Assembly: GCF_001885585.1 (NCBI RefSeq)
Contig: NZ_LSRP01000079.1
Location: forward strand, 1 to 64,000
Direction of reading: 5' to 3'
DNA: 64,000 nt
Origin: Pararhizobium antarcticum
GTDB taxonomy: Bacteria; Pseudomonadota; Alphaproteobacteria; Rhizobiales; Rhizobiaceae
A model generated the notes under the pieces. It saw nothing but the letters and a program-made list of their open reading frames with translations, ran no database searches and was not told the DNA's origin. Shown one piece after another: positions 39,327 through 47,942 of the stretch; the stretch's first letter is position 1, and every line of letters begins with the position of its first letter. Position numbers and translations under genes: made by a program.

Positions 39327-39382
39327 TCGCTTTATTCGTCAAGCCGGCAGGGGCTCATCCTCCTCCGGCGCTTCAAGGCTCG

Positions 39383-39407
39383 GTTGCCACGATTGGATAG
39401 TGGCAAC
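39383..39407 (+). promoter_or_regulatory. Hairpin in the rpoA leader
   Basis: GTTGCCAC and GTGGCAAC form a perfect 8-bp stem with a nine-base loop 18 bases before the rpoA start. Without a T-run it is more likely a translation or processing element than a terminator. Confidence 0.5.
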
Positions 39408-39425
39408 GAACGGAAGGCAAAACAT

Positions 39426-40436
39426 ATGATTCAGAAAAACTGGCAGGAACTGATCAAGCCGAACAAGGTCGAGTTCACCTCGACCGGCCGCACCAAGGTC
39501 AGCCTTGTTGCCGAGCCGCTCGAGCGTGGTTTCGGCCTGACGCTGGGCAACGCGCTGCGTCGCGTGCTTCTGTCGTCGCTGCGCGGTGCTGCCGTGACGG
39601 CGGTGCAGATCGACGGCGTTCTGCATGAGTTCTCGTCGATCCCGGGTGTTCGCGAAGATGTCACCGACATCGTGCTGAACATCAAGGAAATCGCCATCAA
39701 GATGGACGGCGACGATTCCAAGCGCATGGTCGTTCGCAAGCAGGGCCCAGGTGTTGTGACGGCTGGTGACATCCAGACGGTTGGCGACATCGAGATCCTC
39801 AATCCGAACCATGTGATCTGCACCCTCGACGAGGGCGCCGAGATCCGCATGGAATTCACGGTCAGCAACGGCAAGGGCTATGTTCCTGCCGATCGCAACC
39901 GCTCGGAAGATGCACCGATCGGCCTCATCCCGGTCGACAGCCTGTATTCGCCGGTCAAGAAAGTGTCCTACAAGGTGGAAAACACCCGTGAAGGCCAGGT
40001 TCTCGACTACGACAAGCTGTCGATGCAGATCGAGACCGATGGTTCGGTCACCGGTGAAGATGCAGTCGCTTTCGCGGCCCGCATCCTTCAGGACCAGCTC
40101 GGCGTTTTCGTCAACTTCGACGAACCGCAGAAGGAAGCCGAAGAAGAAGCCGTTACCGAACTGGCGTTCAACCCGGCCCTTCTCAAGAAGGTCGACGAAC
40201 TGGAACTGTCTGTCCGTTCGGCGAACTGCCTGAAGAACGACAACATCGTCTATATCGGCGACCTCATTCAGAAGACCGAAGCGGAAATGCTTCGCACTCC
40301 GAACTTTGGCCGCAAGTCGCTGAACGAAATCAAGGAAGTTCTCGCTTCCATGGGCCTGCACCTCGGCATGGAAGTGCCCGCATGGCCGCCCGAGAACATC
40401 GAAGATCTCGCAAAGCGCTACGAAGACCAGTATTGA
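39426..40436 (+). CDS. rpoA: RNA polymerase alpha subunit
   Basis: The 336-residue alpha subunit that dimerises to start polymerase assembly. The start at 39426 gives [19 protein letters not shown]. The N-terminal domain has [22 protein letters not shown], and the C-terminal domain, which binds UP elements and activators, has [16 protein letters not shown] and the helix [17 protein letters not shown]. It lies between rpsK and rplQ, as expected for the alpha cluster. Confidence 0.98.
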   Translation: MIQKNWQELIKPNKVEFTSTGRTKVSLVAEPLERGFGLTLGNALRRVLLSSLRGAAVTAVQIDGVLHEFSSIPGVREDVTDIVLNIKEIAIKMDGDDSKRMVVRKQGPGVVTAGDIQTVGDIEILNPNHVICTLDEGAEIRMEFTVSNGKGYVPADRNRSEDAPIGLIPVDSLYSPVKKVSYKVENTREGQVLDYDKLSMQIETDGSVTGEDAVAFAARILQDQLGVFVNFDEPQKEAEEEAVTELAFNPALLKKVDELELSVRSANCLKNDNIVYIGDLIQKTEAEMLRTPNFGRKSLNEIKEVLASMGLHLGMEVPAWPPENIEDLAKRYEDQY

Positions 40437-40443
40437 AAACAGC

Positions 40444-40470
40444 AAAGGCAGGTTAACCCTCTGCCTTTCC
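40444..40470 (+). terminator. Weak hairpin between rpoA and rplQ
   Basis: AAAGGCAG and CTGCCTTT form a perfect 8-bp stem with a nine-base loop, directly after rpoA. The T-tract is only the end of the stem, so termination is probably partial. Confidence 0.4.
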
Positions 40471-40568
40471 CCGTCAAACAGCAGGCCCCTAGAAAATAGG
40501 GATGCCTGTATGTGCCAGGAAACGGCAGGCCCACAGATCAAGGGAACCTGCACTAAAGGAGAATAGCC

Positions 40569-40994
40569 ATGCGCCACAAGAAAGCCGGCCGCAAGCTGAA
40601 CCGGACCGCCAGCCACCGTAAGGCAATGTTTGCCAACATGGCTGCTTCGCTCATCGAACATGAGCAGATCGTCACGACCTTGCCGAAGGCAAAGGAAATT
40701 CGTCCGATCGTCGAAAAGCTCGTCACGCTCGGCAAGAAGGGCGATCTTCATGCCCGCCGCCAGGCCATCTCGCAGATCCGTGACGTTGCTGTCGTCGGCA
40801 AGCTGTTCGATGCCATCGCGACACGCTACGCAACCCGCAACGGCGGCTACCTTCGCATCATGAAGGCCGGCTTCCGTCACGGCGACAACGCAGCACTCGC
40901 TGTCATCGAATTCGTTGACCGCGACACTTCGGCCAAGGGCTCGAAGGACATCGCACGCGTTGCTGCCGAAGCAGAAGCTGCCGAAGCCGCTTAA
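40569..40994 (+). CDS. rplQ: 50S ribosomal protein L17
   Basis: A 141-residue large-subunit protein and last gene of the alpha cluster. [58 protein letters not shown] is the family core, with an alanine-rich C-terminal tail. A strong terminator follows. Confidence 0.98.
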   Translation: MRHKKAGRKLNRTASHRKAMFANMAASLIEHEQIVTTLPKAKEIRPIVEKLVTLGKKGDLHARRQAISQIRDVAVVGKLFDAIATRYATRNGGYLRIMKAGFRHGDNAALAVIEFVDRDTSAKGSKDIARVAAEAEAAEAA

Positions 40995-41018
40995 GCCATT
41001 CCGGTTTGCCGGGACAAC

Positions 41019-41049
41019 AAAACAGCCGGGCCGCAAGCCCGGCTGTTTT
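41019..41049 (+). terminator. Terminator of the ribosomal superoperon
   Basis: A perfect 13-bp stem (AAAACAGCCGGGC and inverse) with loop CGCAA, ending in four T and another T-run shortly after. It closes the cluster after rplQ. Confidence 0.92.
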
Positions 41050-41128
41050 GCGTTTTGGCAATGGTCGGTCTTTATCGCAATGCGAAGGGCTGTCGGGGGC
41101 CGCGTTTGCAGTTTCACGCTTCCGCCGT

Positions 41129-41157
41129 CTTTGCTTTTTAAGCCTGACGTCCTATCT
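41129..41157 (+). promoter_or_regulatory. Promoter of the Deg protease gene
   Basis: CTTTGC, 17 bases, CTATCT, ending 28 bases before the ATG. The spacing and -10 fit the rhizobial consensus well. Confidence 0.6.
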
Positions 41158-41185
41158 GTTTCCTTCCGCCGCAGGATTTACCAGT

Positions 41186-42664
41186 ATGACACGCTTGTTT
41201 CGTTCACCCCGTCTTCTCGTTCTCTCCAGCCTTGCCGCCCTCGGGCTTGCGGCCGGCATTGTTCACTTCGGCGTCCCGGCTGACGCCGCAGAAAATCAGA
41301 TCGAGCCGATAACCACGGGCGCGGTGACGACACCGGTTGCGGCCAAGACCGTGCCGCAGAGCCGCACGGAAATGCAGCTGTCCTTTTCGCCGCTGGTCAA
41401 GCAGACGGCCAATGCCGTCGTCAACGTCTATGCCGAAAAGACGGTGCAGAGCCGGTCGCCGTTTGCCGATGATCCGTTCTTCCAGCAGTTCTTTGGCCAG
41501 CGCATGCCGAACCGCTCGGAAAAGCAGTCCTCGCTCGGCTCCGGCGTAATCGTCGGCGGCAACGGCATTGTCGTCACCAACAATCACGTCATTGAAGGCG
41601 CCGACGATATCAAGGTGGCTCTGGCGGATGGCCGCGAGTTCGAGAGCAAGGTTATCCTGAAGGACGAGCGCCTCGATCTGGCCGTACTGAAAATCCAGTC
41701 CGATGCGCCCTTCGAAACCGTTCCGCTCGGCGATTCGGATGCGGTCGAGGTCGGTGATCTGGTTTTGGCGATCGGCAATCCGTTCGGGGTCGGCCAGACA
41801 GTGACCAGCGGTATCGTTTCGGCGCTGGCCCGCAACCAGGTGAGCAGTGGCGATTTCGGTTTCTTCATCCAGACCGATGCGGCCATCAATCCCGGCAATT
41901 CCGGTGGCGGATTGATTAACATGAACGGCGAATTGATCGGCATCAACACGGCGATCTTTTCGCGTGGTGGCGGCTCGAATGGTGTCGGCTTTGCCATTCC
42001 GGCCAATCTGGTCAAGGTTTTCGTCGCTTCGGCGGAAGGCGGCAATGGCAGCTTCGTGCGCCCCTATATCGGCGCCAGCTTCGAGCCAGTCACATCCGAA
42101 GTCGCCGAAGCGCTGGGACTGGATCGGGCCCGCGGCGCACTGGTGAGTGCCGTAGTCGAGGATGGACCAGCTGACAAGGCCGGCCTCAAGCCGGGGCAGG
42201 TGATCGTGGCTGTCAACGGCATTTCTGTCGAGCATCCGGATGCGCTGGGCTATCGCCTGACGACGGTCGGCATTGGCCAGGAGGCAAAGCTGAGCGTCAG
42301 CGACAACGGCAAGCAGCATGATGTGACGATGACACTCGCCCGGGCGCCCGAGACATCGCCGCGCGACGAACGGCTGATCGAGGGACGCACGCCGTTTGCG
42401 GGTGCTGTTGTGGCCAATCTGTCACCACGACTGGCCGATGAGTTGCGCATGTCGACGGCTTCGCAGGGCGTGGTTATTACCGAGGTCAATCGTGGTTCGC
42501 CGGCGGCGCGCGTCGGCTTCCAGCCCAAGGACATCATCATCGCCATCAACGGTACCGCGATCGACACGTCGGCGACGCTGGAGACGGTCGCAGGCGCCGA
42601 TCCCTCGCTGTGGCGCGTCGAAATCGAGCGCAACGGACAACGCATCCGGCAATTCTTCCGATGA
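41186..42664 (+). CDS. Do/DegQ-type periplasmic serine protease
   Basis: A 492-residue HtrA-family protease and chaperone for misfolded envelope proteins. It has an N-terminal signal peptide (hydrophobic residues about 9-30, then ADAAENQ). The trypsin-like domain has the catalytic triad His134 (TNNHVI), Asp164 (LDLAVL) and Ser239 (NPGNSGGGL). Two PDZ domains follow (about 285-375 and 395-490). The start at 41186 excludes the longer frame that runs through the terminator. Its stop overlaps the rarA start (ATGA), so the two are coupled. Rhizobia often have several Deg paralogues, so I give no symbol. Confidence 0.93.
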   Translation: MTRLFRSPRLLVLSSLAALGLAAGIVHFGVPADAAENQIEPITTGAVTTPVAAKTVPQSRTEMQLSFSPLVKQTANAVVNVYAEKTVQSRSPFADDPFFQQFFGQRMPNRSEKQSSLGSGVIVGGNGIVVTNNHVIEGADDIKVALADGREFESKVILKDERLDLAVLKIQSDAPFETVPLGDSDAVEVGDLVLAIGNPFGVGQTVTSGIVSALARNQVSSGDFGFFIQTDAAINPGNSGGGLINMNGELIGINTAIFSRGGGSNGVGFAIPANLVKVFVASAEGGNGSFVRPYIGASFEPVTSEVAEALGLDRARGALVSAVVEDGPADKAGLKPGQVIVAVNGISVEHPDALGYRLTTVGIGQEAKLSVSDNGKQHDVTMTLARAPETSPRDERLIEGRTPFAGAVVANLSPRLADELRMSTASQGVVITEVNRGSPAARVGFQPKDIIIAINGTAIDTSATLETVAGADPSLWRVEIERNGQRIRQFFR

Positions 42665-43968
42665 GCGATCTTTTCGCAGCCAGCGAGCCACCGGGCATGG
42701 GCGCCAAGCGTCCGCTGGCCGATCGGCTGCGACCGCAGACGCTGGCGCAGGTGTCGGGGCAGGCGCATCTGACGGGCGAGGACGGTGTTCTCGCGCGCAT
42801 GATCGCTTCCGGTTCTCTGGGGTCGATGATCTTCTGGGGCCCGCCGGGAACCGGAAAGACCACCGTGGCGCGCTTGCTGTCCGGGGAGGCGGGGCTCGCC
42901 TTTGAACAGATCTCCGCGATCTTTTCCGGCGTCGCCGATCTGAAACGCGTTTTTGAGGGCGCGCGGGCGCGGCGCATGTCCGGCCGCCAGACGCTTCTGT
43001 TCGTCGACGAGATCCATCGCTTCAACCGCGCCCAGCAGGACAGTTTCCTGCCCGTCATGGAAGACGGAACTGTCATTCTCGTGGGTGCGACCACCGAAAA
43101 CCCGTCCTTCGAGCTTAACGCCGCGCTTTTGTCGCGGGCCCGCGTATTGACCTTCAAGCCGCATGACGAGGCAAGCCTTGCCGAACTTCTTGTCCGTGCG
43201 GAGGCGGCGGAGGGCAGGGCTCTGCCGCTTGACGCGGATGCCCGTGCGAGCCTGCTGCGCATGGCCGATGGCGATGGCCGGGCCGTGCTGACTTTGGCCG
43301 AGGAAGTCTGGCGTGCGGCTCGCAAGGGCGAAGTGTTCGATGCAACGGCCGTTCAGGACATCGTCCAGCGGCGTGCGCCCGTCTATGACAAGGGTCAGGA
43401 CGGACACTACAATCTGATTTCGGCGCTGCACAAGGCGGTACGCGGTTCCGATCCAGATGCTGCCCTGTATTACCTCTGCCGGATGTTCGATGCCGGCGAG
43501 GATCCGCTCTATCTTGGCCGCAGGCTGGTGCGCATGGCGGTCGAGGATATCGGCCTTGCCGATCCGCAGGCGCTTGTCGTCTGCAATGCCGCCAAGGACG
43601 CCTATGACTATCTCGGTTCGCCGGAGGGCGAACTGGCGCTGGCGCAGGCCTGCGTCTATCTGGCGACGGCGCCGAAGTCGAATGCCGTCTATACCGCCTA
43701 CAAGGCTGCGATGCGGGCGGCAAAGGAGCATGGCTCACTGTTGCCGCCCAAGCATATCCTCAATGCACCGACCAAGCTGATGAAGGGCGAAGGGTATGGC
43801 GAGGGCTATCGCTACGACCATGATGAACCGGATGCCTTCTCCGGCCAGGACTATTTTCCCGAAAAAATGGGCCGCAAGACCTTTTACGATCCGCCCGAAC
43901 GCGGTTTTGAACGCGATATCCGCAAGCGGCTCGACTGGTGGTCGAAGCTTCGGAAGGAACGCGGATAA
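42661..43968 (+). CDS. rarA: Replication-associated recombination protein A (AAA+ ATPase)
   Basis: A 435-residue AAA+ ATPase of the MgsA/RarA/WRNIP1 family that acts at stalled replication forks. Walker A is GPPGTGKT (residues 60-67), Walker B is LLFVDEIHRF (about 111-120), sensor 1 is GATTENPSFE, and the C-terminal tetramerisation domain contains YYLCRMFDAGEDPLYLGRRLVRMAVEDIGLADPQA. It overlaps the protease gene by four bases. The pairing of an envelope protease with a replication protein is typical of rhizobia and probably reflects only shared transcription. Confidence 0.95.
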   Translation: MSDLFAASEPPGMGAKRPLADRLRPQTLAQVSGQAHLTGEDGVLARMIASGSLGSMIFWGPPGTGKTTVARLLSGEAGLAFEQISAIFSGVADLKRVFEGARARRMSGRQTLLFVDEIHRFNRAQQDSFLPVMEDGTVILVGATTENPSFELNAALLSRARVLTFKPHDEASLAELLVRAEAAEGRALPLDADARASLLRMADGDGRAVLTLAEEVWRAARKGEVFDATAVQDIVQRRAPVYDKGQDGHYNLISALHKAVRGSDPDAALYYLCRMFDAGEDPLYLGRRLVRMAVEDIGLADPQALVVCNAAKDAYDYLGSPEGELALAQACVYLATAPKSNAVYTAYKAAMRAAKEHGSLLPPKHILNAPTKLMKGEGYGEGYRYDHDEPDAFSGQDYFPEKMGRKTFYDPPERGFERDIRKRLDWWSKLRKERG

Positions 43969-44014
43969 TCACCCTGTTTGCTACAGGTCGCTCTATCAGC
44001 CATGAGCGCGCGCG

Positions 44015-44043
44015 CTTGCCCGATAACGCGGCAGATGGCATAG
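44015..44043 (+). promoter_or_regulatory. Candidate promoter of the guanidine exporter gene
   Basis: CTTGCC, 17 bases, GCATAG. Initiation would fall near 44050, immediately before the first riboswitch hairpin, which supports it despite the weak -10. Confidence 0.4.
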
Positions 44044-44051
44044 AGGGGCAA

Positions 44052-44126
44052 GCAGACGGCTGCAGGCGGGGGCGTATTGCTCTTGCCCAAACAACCGCGG
44101 GGACGGCCTCGCTCCTTGTGACGGAG
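44052..44126 (+). promoter_or_regulatory. Guanidine-II (mini-ykkC) riboswitch
   Basis: Two hairpins with ACGG tetraloops precede a SugE/Gdx gene. P1 is GCAG-ACGG-CTGC (44052-44063). P2 is GCGGGG-ACGG-CCTCGC (44097-44112, one G-U pair). The linker is 33 bases. ACGR loops on a pair of hairpins are the defining feature of the guanidine-II class. CTCC at 44112-44115 can pair with the ribosome binding site GGAG at 44123-44126, sharing a base with P2, so ligand-stabilised P2 would release the site and switch translation on. Confidence 0.85.
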
Positions 44127-44133
44127 TTATAAA

Positions 44134-44448
44134 ATGGCCTGGATATTGTTGTTTATCGCCGGACTTCTCGAAATCGGCTGGGCGATCGGTCTCAAATACA
44201 CCGAAGGCTTCACCAAATTGGTGCCGACTGTTCTCACCGCCGGTTCGATGGTCGCGAGCGTCGTTCTTCTGGGGCTTGCCGTGCGGACATTGCCGCTCGG
44301 AACCGCCTATGCCGTCTGGACCGGGATCGGCACGGTCGGCACGGTCATTCTCGGCATCGTGCTGTTTTCCGAGCCGGCAACGGCGATCCGGATCGGCTGT
44401 ATCCTGCTGATTATCGCTGGTATTGCCGGCCTGAAGCTGACGGCCTGA
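44134..44448 (+). CDS. SMR-family guanidinium exporter (SugE/Gdx)
   Basis: A 104-residue small multidrug resistance protein with four transmembrane helices, working as an antiparallel dimer. The Gdx subgroup is indicated by LLEIGWAIGLKYTEGF, with the essential Glu13 and the neighbouring Trp16, and by the helix-3 stretch GTAYAVWTGIGTVGTVILGI. Members export guanidinium in exchange for protons. The riboswitch directly upstream agrees with this substrate. The start at 44134 lies eight bases after GGAG. The gene is a single unit between rarA and the convergent ATP12 gene. Confidence 0.93.
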   Translation: MAWILLFIAGLLEIGWAIGLKYTEGFTKLVPTVLTAGSMVASVVLLGLAVRTLPLGTAYAVWTGIGTVGTVILGIVLFSEPATAIRIGCILLIIAGIAGLKLTA

Positions 44449-44472
44449 AATTCACAACCCTGATCGCGCCGA

Positions 44473-45258
44473 TCAAGACCGCAAGGCGTCGAAGGCGTTG
44501 GTCGCAGCCTGCATCTCGGTCCAGCGGTTTTCCCGCCGCTGGAAGGCTTCATCGTCCGTGCCCCAGTGCTCGATCTGCCAGTCTTCGTCGAGATGGGCGA
44601 GCGTCCAGGTTTCCGCCGCACTCAGGTGCTGTTCGGCAAAGGCAAGCGCGAGCAGCGCCGAGCCGGTCAGCGTCGTGACCGTGTGCAGGCTGGCAAGGCC
44701 AAAGGGTGTCGCATAGGGCCGCAGCGCTTCGGCAAAGGCTGTCAGCGCGGCACGCGGCTGCGTCTGGTGCATGATCCCTTCAGCGAGGATGAAGCGCGCC
44801 CCAAACGTATCCGCAGCCCAGGCCAGGATCGGGTCCCAATGCAGGCTCTGCCGTTCGACCAGACCTTCCGGCTGCTCGACGCGATAGCAGAGAAGATCCG
44901 TACCGGAAAAATTCAGGATATCGTCGAACACCGCGCGGATGTCCGGCTTCACGCCGTCAATGGCGGTGTTGACCAGCCGCGTGACGGGCATTTTCGCCGG
45001 ATCGATGACGTCGACCTGTGCAGTCCACTCCGCGCTCAAGAGGTGCGCTAGCGCAACGGTCGGAACCGAGAGTGTGTTTCTGGCGGGTGTGCGCACCGGG
45101 CGGCCATCAAGGAGCACGGAGTGCTCGCCATCAGCGGCCCCCACGGTCACATCCTTGTAGAAGCGTTTCGGCAGGGGCTTGTGCATCTGGATCTGCGCCC
45201 GGCGCACCGGATCTGGATCGCTCAGTGCCTGGGTGAGGTCATCGCGCATGTCAGCCAT
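44473..45258 (-). CDS. ATP12-family F1-ATPase assembly chaperone
   Basis: A 261-residue protein of the ATP12 family, which in mitochondria helps the F1 alpha subunit assemble. Alphaproteobacteria carry homologues. Family segments are KRFYKDVTVG, LLDGRPVRTPARNTLSVPT, LAHLLSAEWTAQVDVIDPAKMPVTRLVNTAID and DLLCYRVEQPEGLVERQ. It is last in the rluC-type, HAD, ATP12 operon, and its start overlaps the HAD gene by eight bases. The longer upstream frame is inside that gene and is not used. Confidence 0.9.
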   Translation of the reverse strand: MADMRDDLTQALSDPDPVRRAQIQMHKPLPKRFYKDVTVGAADGEHSVLLDGRPVRTPARNTLSVPTVALAHLLSAEWTAQVDVIDPAKMPVTRLVNTAIDGVKPDIRAVFDDILNFSGTDLLCYRVEQPEGLVERQSLHWDPILAWAADTFGARFILAEGIMHQTQPRAALTAFAEALRPYATPFGLASLHTVTTLTGSALLALAFAEQHLSAAETWTLAHLDEDWQIEHWGTDDEAFQRRENRWTEMQAATNAFDALRS

Positions 45259-45916
45259 GGTTTCTCTCCATCCAGTCGATGATGTCGTCGGGAATGCGGG
45301 CGATGTGGTCGGCGCCGGCCTCGACCAACTCCGGCACGGAGGCGTAGCCCCAGGCAACCCCGATGGCCGCGGCACCGGCACTCTTTGCCATCTGCATGTC
45401 ATAGATCGCATCGCCAATCACGATCGTCCGGGACGCGGTGATACCGGCCTCTGAGCAGCACTCCGTGACCATCGCCGGATGCGGCTTCGACGGGCAGTCG
45501 TCCGCCGTGCGAGAAACCGAAAAAACACTGTCGAAACCGTGTGTTGCAGAGATCAGTTTCAGTCCGCGGCGTGACTTTCCCGTAACGGCACCCAGAACCA
45601 GGTCGTCGCGGGCAGAAAGCGTCGCCACGAGATCCGCGATGCCGGGGAAAAGCGGCTCCTGGAAACCCTCCTCGGCGCGCACATCGCTGAAAATCGACTT
45701 GTAATGCGCCGTCATGGCCAGCGCCCTGTCGTCGACATGGGGTTGGCCCATCATCCGGGCAATGGCGATATCGAGCGTCAGGCCGATGATGCTCTTGGTC
45801 GATGCCAGCAGCGGCCGCTCCAGCCCGAAGGCCACGAAGGTGCGTGCCATCACCTCATGAATGAGTGCCGCGCTGTCGACCAGTGTGCCGTCGCAGTCAA
45901 ACAGGACCAGTTTCAT
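45251..45916 (-). CDS. HAD-family hydrolase (phosphatase)
   Basis: A 221-residue haloacid dehalogenase-type phosphatase. Motif I is FDCDGTLVDS (residues about 5-14), with the nucleophile and acid/base aspartates. Motif II is the threonine in GAVTGKS, and the motif III/IV region is KPHPAM and VIGDAIYDMQMAK. It resembles phosphoglycolate phosphatase-like enzymes, but the substrate cannot be told. It overlaps the pseudouridine synthase gene by one base and ATP12 by eight, so all three are translationally coupled. Confidence 0.9.
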   Translation of the reverse strand: MKLVLFDCDGTLVDSAALIHEVMARTFVAFGLERPLLASTKSIIGLTLDIAIARMMGQPHVDDRALAMTAHYKSIFSDVRAEEGFQEPLFPGIADLVATLSARDDLVLGAVTGKSRRGLKLISATHGFDSVFSVSRTADDCPSKPHPAMVTECCSEAGITASRTIVIGDAIYDMQMAKSAGAAAIGVAWGYASVPELVEAGADHIARIPDDIIDWMERNHG

Positions 45917-46908
45917 CAGTCGTCGACTTCCTGCGCGCTTTCCATGTCGAAACCAATCAGGTTCCACGTTTGCACCATGTGCTGCGGCATGGGGGCGGTG
46001 ATCCGCAGGCGTCCGCCGTCCGGATGTGGCACGTCGATGCGCCGCGCATGCAGGTGCAGCTTGTTCTGGACGCCGCCCGGGAAAGCCCAGTTGTGCTCGG
46101 CTTCGAAATATTTCGGGTCGCCGATGATTGGATGGCCGATATGGGCGGCATGGACACGCAACTGGTGGGTGCGGCCGGTATAGGGTTCCATCTCGAGCCA
46201 GCTGAGGTTCGGCCCAGCCGTCTCGAGGATCTTGTAGTAGGAGATCGCGTGGTCCGCGCCGTCCTCGCCGTGCCGGGCAATGCGCATCCGGTCGCCGTCT
46301 TCCGTCTGCTCCTTGACCAGCCAGGTGGAGATCTTGTCTTCCTTCTTGCGCGGCATGCCCTTGACCAGCGCCCAATAGGTTTTCTTGGTGTCGCGCTCGC
46401 GAAACGCCGCCGTCAGTTTCTGGGCGGCGCCGCGGGTGCGGGCAACGACCAGCACGCCCGACGTATCGCGGTCAAGACGGTGCACCAGCCGGGGCTTTTC
46501 GCCGCGCGGGCTGGTCCAGGCCTCGAGCATCTGGTCGATATGGCGGTTGATGCCGGATCCGCCCTGAACGGCGATGCCCGGCGGCTTGTTGAGCACGATC
46601 ACCTTGGCGTCCTCGTGCAGCAGCATGCGCGACAGAAGCTCGTGATCGGAGGCATGGCGCAGGTCATGGCCGGGGATCGGGCCGGTTTTCGTCTTGGCGT
46701 CGACATCCATCGGCGGAATGCGAACAACCTGACCCGGCTGGACTCGCGCGTCCGACTTAACGCGGCCGCCATCGACGCGGATCTGGCCGGAGCGCAGAAG
46801 CTTCTGCAGCGGGCCGAAGCCGAGGCCTGGAAAATGCACCTTGAACCACCGGTCAAGCCGCATGCCCGCCTCGTCGCTCTCAACCTGCTTGTGTTCGATG
46901 CCCGCCAT
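45916..46908 (-). CDS. RluC-type 23S rRNA pseudouridine synthase
   Basis: A 330-residue RluA-family enzyme that isomerises uridine in 23S rRNA. An N-terminal S4-like RNA-binding region (MRLDRWFKVHFPGLGFGPLQKLLRSGQIRVDG, residues about 16-47) precedes the catalytic domain. The catalytic motif is HRLDRDTSG (143-151), with Asp146. RTHQLRVHAAHIGHPIIGD is the later conserved stretch. RluC is the best match by architecture. It is first in the three-gene minus-strand operon. Confidence 0.92.
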   Translation of the reverse strand: MAGIEHKQVESDEAGMRLDRWFKVHFPGLGFGPLQKLLRSGQIRVDGGRVKSDARVQPGQVVRIPPMDVDAKTKTGPIPGHDLRHASDHELLSRMLLHEDAKVIVLNKPPGIAVQGGSGINRHIDQMLEAWTSPRGEKPRLVHRLDRDTSGVLVVARTRGAAQKLTAAFRERDTKKTYWALVKGMPRKKEDKISTWLVKEQTEDGDRMRIARHGEDGADHAISYYKILETAGPNLSWLEMEPYTGRTHQLRVHAAHIGHPIIGDPKYFEAEHNWAFPGGVQNKLHLHARRIDVPHPDGGRLRITAPMPQHMVQTWNLIGFDMESAQEVDD

Positions 46909-46942
46909 TTTATCCTGTCCAACTCTACCTCAAGCGGACCCT

Positions 46943-47320
46943 TTAGACCATTGCGCGCATAAGGGCCAGCCCGGCAAAGACCGCGACGATCGAAAGAACA
47001 ACGCTCGCGCCGACATAAAGCGCCGCCGTCACCGGTTCGCCGCGCTCGAACAGCGATATGGCATCCAGCGAAAACGCCGAAAACGTCGTATAGCCGCCCA
47101 GCACGCCCGTTACGAGCAGCACCCGCAGCTCGGCCGAGGCCCCGAATTTCCGGGCGATGAGTTCAGCCATCATCCCGATCAGGAATGAACCGGTGATGTT
47201 GACGGTCAGCGTGCCCCAGGGGAATGCGGGACCAAATGTCCGCAGCGTCCAGAGCCCGACCAGGTAACGGGTGACGGAGCCGAAAGCCCCGCCTGCGGCG
47301 ACGAGAAGAAGGTGTTTCAT
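46943..47320 (-). CDS. crcB: Fluoride channel CrcB (Fluc)
   Basis: A 125-residue inner-membrane protein with four transmembrane segments, forming a dual-topology dimer that lets fluoride leave the cell. AAGGAFGSVTRY, WGTLTVNITGSFLIG and LVTGVLGGYTTFSAFSLD are the family signatures. I chose the ATG at 47320 by length. An ATG four codons earlier is possible. No fluoride riboswitch is visible upstream, but a 9-bp inverted repeat ends exactly at the chosen start codon. Confidence 0.92.
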   Translation of the reverse strand: MKHLLLVAAGGAFGSVTRYLVGLWTLRTFGPAFPWGTLTVNITGSFLIGMMAELIARKFGASAELRVLLVTGVLGGYTTFSAFSLDAISLFERGEPVTAALYVGASVVLSIVAVFAGLALMRAMV

Positions 47321-47367
47321 GGCCAATCGCATAGCGGAAAAAGCCGTTCGTGAAAAGTCGATTGGCC
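47321..47367 (-). promoter_or_regulatory. Inverted repeat at the crcB start
   Basis: On the transcript, GGCCAATCG and CGATTGGCC form a perfect 9-bp stem enclosing 29 bases with an inner CGG/CCG hairpin. The 3' arm touches the AUG. It could mask initiation. It does not match the fluoride riboswitch consensus. Confidence 0.5.
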
Positions 47368-47521
47368 AGCCCGGATAGGCGATACCTGTCTCATCCTGAT
47401 GCCGAAACAGGCGCGTCCGACCGCGATTTGCCGATCGCCGGCACTGCTTGGACAACCTTTCCTTAACGCATCCGCTCTATGTTGAATGACCGGAGAACGG
47501 CGTCGATCTGGCGGAAAGAGT

Positions 47522-47833
47522 ATGGCAAAACAGGCAGTCAATTTTACCCATTACGATCTGAAGCAGCAGCGCGCCGGCGTCACGATCGAGATCACTCTTT
47601 CGGCCGTGGCCAATGTCCGTCTGATGACCGACAGCAATTTCAGCCTCTACAAACAGGTTCAGAAGCACCAGTTCGTCGGCGGCGTGGCCAAGAAATCACC
47701 GATCCGCCTGTCCGTTCCGCAAAATGGCCACTGGCACCTGATTGTCGACATGGAGGGCCATAATGGTCTTGCCCAGTCCAGCATCAAGCTTGTCGAAGCC
47801 GTCGGCGCGCCACGGTTCCAGTCCGCGTCCTGA
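47522..47833 (+). CDS. DUF1883-domain protein
   Basis: A 103-residue protein of the DUF1883 family (NFTHYDLKQQRAGVTIEITLSAVANVRLMTDSNFSLYKQ, then GHWHLIVDMEG). The family often occurs alone or fused to TIR domains; its function is unknown. It has no signal peptide or membrane segment. The ATG at 47522 has GGAAAGAG upstream. It is divergent from crcB and convergent with fghA, separated from the latter by a GC hairpin. Confidence 0.8.
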   Translation: MAKQAVNFTHYDLKQQRAGVTIEITLSAVANVRLMTDSNFSLYKQVQKHQFVGGVAKKSPIRLSVPQNGHWHLIVDMEGHNGLAQSSIKLVEAVGAPRFQSAS

Positions 47834-47886
47834 GCCATATCCTTTTTTCCGTCCTGCCCTTATCTCGTAGCTGAACCCTCGACAGG

Positions 47887-47908
47887 GCGGGTGCCGGCCA
47901 GCACCCGC
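47887..47908. terminator. Hairpin between two convergent genes
   Basis: A perfect 8-bp stem (GCGGGTGC/GCACCCGC) with loop CGGCCA between the DUF1883 gene and fghA. The + side is followed by GTCTCTTCC, only weakly T-rich. Confidence 0.45.
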
Positions 47909-47942
47909 GTCTCTTCCTGTCGATGGGCAACGCGCAGCCCGT

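Noticed and set aside
41006-41185. N-terminal extension of the Deg protease from 41006
   Set aside because: It would begin inside the rplQ terminator and bury the signal peptide. The ATG at 41186 lies just after a good promoter.
44121-44126. A third ACGG near the sugE ribosome binding site as a riboswitch loop
   Set aside because: Its flanks do not pair. The two upstream hairpins give the proper guanidine-II arrangement.
47321-47455. Possible fluoride riboswitch before crcB
   Set aside because: The conserved pseudoknot segments of the crcB motif are not present; only a simple inverted repeat is.
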